Assembly: GCA_024347235.1 (NCBI GenBank)
Contig: AP025283.1
Location: forward strand, 2,046,001 to 2,110,000
DNA from: Aliamphritea spongicola
GTDB lineage: Bacteria > Pseudomonadota > Gammaproteobacteria > Pseudomonadales > Balneatricaceae
Direction of reading: 5' to 3'
DNA: 64,000 nucleotides
The stretch's first letter is position 1; each line of letters starts with the position of its first letter. A model generated the notes under the pieces. It saw nothing but the letters and a program-made list of their open reading frames with translations. It was not told where the DNA came from and did not search any database. Of this stretch, positions 60,938 through 64,000 are shown one piece after another. A program made the translations under genes and the position numbers.

Positions 60938-62437
60938 TTATGAGCCGGACTGGCTGAACGGGTTTTCTGAATGATTGTTTGCTGGCTGAACCGGAATCCG
61001 GGCCAGTACCGGCACGGAGAGCATCTCACTGAGGGTGTCGCGGCGGCGGATGCTGGTGTCCAGCAGTTCAACCACGGTGGCCAGCCCAAAGCCCAGACCG
61101 ATACCGCCAAACAGGCCGGCGAGAATAAAAGCGATCAGGGGCAGGTTGCTGGGAGCCAGTGGTTCATATGGCGGGTCAATCAGTTTTACCCGCTCGTTTT
61201 CTTCGTTTTTGCCAAGGGAACCGGTGACCTGTGCCAGTTCATAGCGCTCGGCCAGGTCGTGGTAAACCTTCTGGCGAATCTGAATGTTGCGGTTCAGCTC
61301 GTTGAGGCGGCGCTCATGCTGGCCGAACTCGTTAACCCGGTCCTGCAACTTGCTGATCTCAGCTGTCAGGAAGAGACTTCCTTCTCCAGTCGCTGAATGT
61401 GGTCGTCGGCTTTCTGTAGACGTTCCAGCTGGGAGACCAGCAACATGTGTGGTGTGTGGGGGCCGGCGTCCTGACCGTTTGATGTAGCCAGCGCCCAGAG
61501 GCGTTCCAGCTGTTCACGGTCCAGGCTCTGGGTGTCTAGGTTACGGGTGGCGGCCATAACGCGGTTGCGTTCTTTTTCCAGGAACGCAGGTGCGCCAGTA
61601 CACTCTGAACCTTGCTGTGATTATCGGTATAGCGGGCCCGCAGCTGGGTCAGTTCTGCCATTACGTTAACGATGGCTTCTTCGATTTTACCCACCACCGG
61701 GTTGGTCTGTGACAGGCGGATCGCCAGGCTGGCCTGAGCGGCTTTGGCACCGTCCAGTTCGATACGGCGCTCACCCAGCAGGCCTTTTAGCGCAGACAAA
61801 CGGGCAACATTGGCAGAGTGCAGGGTTGGCAGCTCGCTGGCGAAGCGGTTTTTATATTCCGCCAGTGCGGTTTCAGCGGTAATCAGATCTTTACTGCGTT
61901 GTTCCAGCTCCTGGGCCAGAAAGGTTTCAGACTGGGCGATGGAAGAACGCTGCGGCGCCAGTACCCGTTCCACGAAGAACATGCTGACCGTAGACAGGGT
62001 TTCTTTCATGGTGGTTTTATCTTCAGAGGTATAGGTAATCCGGATCAGGTTTTCACCCACCAGCTGACATTTCAGCGACTTGGATAATTCGCTGATGATG
62101 GTGGCTTTTTCCTGCTCATCCATGTCTTCATTGAGCAGTTCCATTTTCCAGGCAACGCCGGCCAGAATGTGACGACTGTGCAGCAGGGCATTGAGGGCTT
62201 CCATCCGGCCTTTGAGGTTGGTGGCAATGGAGAGGTCTTCAAGAAACGGGTTATGCTGGGCCGCTTCCTGAAACAGAATGGTGGTGGAAGTGGTGTATTT
62301 TTAGGTGAAATAACCCCTACTACAGCGCCCAGTACCGGCATCACCAGTATCGGTAGCATGATCAGGTAACGGCGTCGCCACCCGGCCCATAGCAGGCTGG
62401 CGATGTTACGAATCAGTGTGCTGCGTAGCATAGTCAT
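60938..62437 (-). CDS. Wzz/GumC chain-length determinant, SypO-like (frameshifts)
   Basis: Polysaccharide co-polymerase of about 500 residues. The first membrane segment (YLIMLPILVMPVLGAVVGVI) is near residue 30, then a long periplasmic coiled coil (RMEALNALLHSRHILAGVAW; LAQELEQRSKDLITAETALA) and the last membrane segment (LPLIAFILAGLFGGIGLGFG) after the Pro-rich KLIDPPYEPLAPSNLP. It has no attached BY-kinase domain; the CpsD-like protein is encoded separately. Slips lie near 62300, 61585 and 61370. It controls chain length of the exported polymer. Confidence 0.89.
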
Positions 62438-62459
62438 TCACCTTCTCCGAAAGAACGGA

Positions 62460-62934
62460 TTACTGAGCAACCAGGATCTGGTTGTGGGTCAGCTGCGGCT
62501 GCATATGTACTTCAGCCTGCAGTGCCCGGGCATCAAAAAGCGGGACACACGAATACAGCGGTTCATGCCCTGTGCCATGGCGGTAAAGCTGTCGCTGGCA
62601 TCAGAGGGGCGCACTGCAGACGTACCGGCTTGTGGTAATACTGGTTGGCATACGCGTTGAGCCGTGCCGACTGCTGTTCAGAGAGCTCCATCTGCTTTGG
62701 GCTGAAAGTCAGGGTCAGCTGAGCCGGGACCTGGCCGTCTGAATCTGTACCGCTCTGATGACGGGCATTGTTCAGCAGTTCAGTGATACTGATGGCACCA
62801 GCCTGGGCACTGTCACCGGTCTGGTTCAGGATGGCCTGGGGTGTCATTTGCTGGCTGCCACAGCCGGTCAGCAGCAGGGCGCTGAATATCATGCCGAGGG
62901 TGGCGGTGCTGAATGTCTCTGGCTGTCTGTTCAT
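62460..62934 (-). CDS. OmpA-like lipoprotein, SypB-like (frameshifts)
   Basis: Lipoprotein of about 158 residues with lipobox LLTGC in its signal peptide (TLGMIFSALLLTGCGSQQ). The C-terminal region resembles an OmpA/MotB peptidoglycan-binding fold (TLTFSPKQMELSEQQSARLN; after repair RPSDASDSFTAMAQGMNRCI, then RALQAEVHMQPQ). Slips lie near 62610 and 62540. It is first in the operon behind the second sigma-54 promoter and just ahead of the Wzz gene. In syp loci sypB encodes an OmpA-like protein. Confidence 0.72.
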
Positions 62935-62996
62935 GGTCCTTCTCCGTTTTGCCTTTCTCAGGCCAGGCGGTTTTTAATTGTTTACCTGTAAAGAGG

Positions 62997-63011
62997 GCAA
63001 TAAGCGGGCCA
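62997..63011 (-). promoter_or_regulatory. Sigma-54 promoter of the OmpA-like/Wzz/GT operon
   Basis: Read on the minus strand: TGGCCC (63011-63006), five bases, TTGC (63000-62997). The GG and GC pairs are exactly ten bases apart; one fixed base differs from consensus (A to C). It lies 63 bases before the OmpA-like start, with a palindromic enhancer-like site further up at 63130-63144. Confidence 0.7.
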
Positions 63012-63129
63012 GAAATAGGGAAGAATGCCTGCGGGCCATGTTTCATGGCGCTTGCAGGTGTTTACTGATGTGTTGCTGATGGGCTCAAACCGTCAGAAAC
63101 TGTTGCAGTTTCAGGAAATCTCAGATTGT

Positions 63130-63144
63130 TTCTCAAAATGAGAA
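63130..63144. promoter_or_regulatory. Candidate enhancer site, copy 2
   Basis: TTCTCA-AAA-TGAGAA is a perfect inverted repeat of six bases, centred about 150 bases upstream of the predicted sigma-54 start. It matches copy 1 in form and, as I remember it, closely resembles the published V. fischeri SypG-binding element, which begins TTCTCA with TG three bases on. Confidence 0.65.
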
Positions 63145-63265
63145 GGACATTGCATGCCGAAAGAGCAGTGGCATATTGTCTCCGTCCGGTTACAATGCGC
63201 CGGACAGCATAAAAACGGCAGCACAGGTAAGTAGCCGCCAGTTAAGACAGCACAGGGAGTGCGCC

Positions 63266-63538
63266 ATGACATCCGTTTCAGCCAGAATCGACCGTTCCCG
63301 GACCGCGATTATTAATTTACTCGGTTCTGTTCAGCAAAATGCCCGTATCTGTAGCCTTACCGACCGGATTCACTACATTGCCTTTCAACTCCGCGAGGAT
63401 GATATCCGGGCCTCAAATACTGTACGGCAGATCGTCATACTGATAGAAAATCATGCTCAGGAATGCACAACATCCGGTTCGTTTCTGCAGTGTCTGCATG
63501 CCTCGGGAAGTCTCCCTGCAATGTTTTCGTGTGTATAA
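63266..63538 (+). CDS. Small hypothetical protein
   Basis: 90 residues from the ATG at 63266, with GGGAG seven bases before it. It reads as mostly helical with four cysteines (NARICSLTDRIH; HAQECTTSGSFLQCLHASG). I do not recognise it. It diverges from the polysaccharide operon and faces a glycosyltransferase gene. It could be a small regulator of the locus, but there is no direct sign of that, and it may not be a real gene. Confidence 0.45.
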   Translation: MTSVSARIDRSRTAIINLLGSVQQNARICSLTDRIHYIAFQLREDDIRASNTVRQIVILIENHAQECTTSGSFLQCLHASGSLPAMFSCV

Positions 63539-63575
63539 ATGATCAGTTGGACAGGCTCGCGCTGATCGCAGGTAA

Positions 63576-63612
63576 ATACCGGTGTGCCGGTAATTAATGC
63601 CGGCACCCGGTA
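63576..63612. terminator. Long imperfect hairpin between convergent genes
   Basis: ATACCGG and TGCCGG (63576-63590) pair with CCGGCA and CCGGTAT (63600-63612). It lies between the small plus-strand gene and the minus-strand glycosyltransferase and could stop both. Confidence 0.5.
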
Positions 63613-63622
63613 TGTATCCCTT

Positions 63623-64000
63623 TTACAGTGCGTCCAACAGGCTTTTCAGTTCCTGACCCCGTTGTTGCCAGCTTTCTTTTTCTACCCGTTGCCGGCGGAT
63701 CATCCGCAGAGCATTACGATCTTGCCGGCTGCGGTAAATCACTTCCAGCTCTTCTGCAAACCCGGCGGCGCAGTCGCTGACTTTCACCAGGTCCCGGTAA
63801 CCGTCCAGTGCCGGAAAATCAGTACTGACAATGGGGCTGCCAGCTGCCAGGTATTCACGTAGTTTCAACGGATTACAGGCCTTAATCTGCGGATTCTGCA
63901 GGAACGGCAGCAGGCTGACATCCCAGTGCTGGCTGTAACGGGGCAGCTCATGATGAGGCTTGCTGCCAAGCCAGCGGATATTTGGCTGTGCCAGCAGGGT
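63623..64000 (-). CDS. Glycosyltransferase family 1, C-terminal part (partial)
   Basis: The last 125 residues of a GT-B glycosyltransferase whose start lies beyond the window. It reads RWLGSKPHHELPRYSQHWDV, then LLPFLQNPQIKACNPLKLRE and YLAAGSPIVSTDFPALDGYR, the usual nucleotide-sugar site with K-LREYLAAG-P-V. The frame is intact to the stop at 63623-63625. It probably belongs to the same polysaccharide locus (syp clusters have several GT genes beyond sypB), which seems to go on to the right. Confidence 0.82.
   Translation of the reverse strand, partial: TLLAQPNIRWLGSKPHHELPRYSQHWDVSLLPFLQNPQIKACNPLKLREYLAAGSPIVSTDFPALDGYRDLVKVSDCAAGFAEELEVIYRSRQDRNALRMIRRQRVEKESWQQRGQELKSLLDAL

Noticed and set aside
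63165..63185. Plus-strand sigma-54 promoter (TGGCAT...) before the small gene
   Set aside because: The GC expected ten bases after GG is CC, so the -12 element is missing.
1..64000. Reading the many broken genes as a degraded, host-restricted genome
   Set aside because: The breaks are single-base, at homopolymers, and spread evenly over essential-type and accessory genes. There are no IS elements or large deletions.
1..64000. CRISPR arrays, tRNA or rRNA genes, IS elements, prophage or integrase genes
   Set aside because: I looked for regular repeats, cloverleaf-like sequences, terminal repeats, and transposase or integrase motifs and found none.

Overview
The window is about 54% GC by eye and looks like a chromosomal segment of a marine gammaproteobacterium, probably an Oceanospirillales-type heterotroph. 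That placement rests on gene content only: anaerobic ubiquinone genes ubiT/ubiU/ubiV, a cytochrome b561/SHP/diheme cytochrome c module, tripartite tricarboxylate transport, many CoA-dependent catabolic genes, and a syp-like exopolysaccharide locus. I see no tRNA, rRNA, IS element, prophage or CRISPR array.

A caution for the whole window: more than half of the protein genes are broken by one-base shifts, nearly all in or beside short homopolymer runs. The two halves always rejoin into a normal family member. I read this as uncorrected indel error in the sequence, not mass gene decay, and give each gene as one CDS with approximate break points.

Layout. 1-2065: ubiV and ubiU (minus) diverge from ubiT (plus) across two FNR/Anr-type sites. 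2180-6215: a secreted metallo-beta-lactamase-fold enzyme and its MarR regulator share a promoter with three copies of one operator; next comes a thiol-redox operon (CxxC protein, secreted protein, DUF2024, redoxin) ending in a cysteine-rich MarR. 6592-12617: YceI, a membrane protein, an OmpR-type two-component system, two lipoproteins and an SDR. 12771-14348: cytochrome b561, SHP-type cytochrome c and diheme cytochrome c behind a PmrA-like direct repeat. 14403-20570: an SDR/LysR pair, an XRE regulator diverging from puuA-puuB-like genes, and a secreted nuclease.

20755-37704 is a catabolic block: tctCBA, a sulfatase and a TauE/SafE exporter (plus); two-subunit aconitase X and a LigI-like amidohydrolase (minus); thiolase, CoA-transferase, acyl-CoA dehydrogenase and acyl-CoA ligase (minus); an enoyl-CoA hydratase/3-hydroxyacyl-CoA dehydrogenase (plus) and a LysR regulator. 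Three of its promoters carry the same spaced element, so the block may be one regulon.

37846-46204: a PD-(D/E)XK-like protein, an aldo/keto reductase, a fatty acid hydroxylase-type membrane enzyme, an AraC regulator, and a molybdenum hydroxylase operon (2Fe-2S subunit, Mo subunit, XdhC, MocA-like). 46356-64000: signalling and exopolysaccharide. A REC-Hpt protein, a PAS-GGDEF-EAL protein, an NtrC-type sigma-54 activator (SypG-like), a kinase-REC-phosphatase (SypE-like), a STAS protein (SypA-like), a lipoprotein, a six-repeat SLBB exporter, a CpsD-like ATPase, then OmpA-like/Wzz/GT1/GT2/sugar transferase genes in sypB and sypO-P-Q-R order. Two sigma-54 promoters, each with a matching upstream palindrome, drive the two structural operons.
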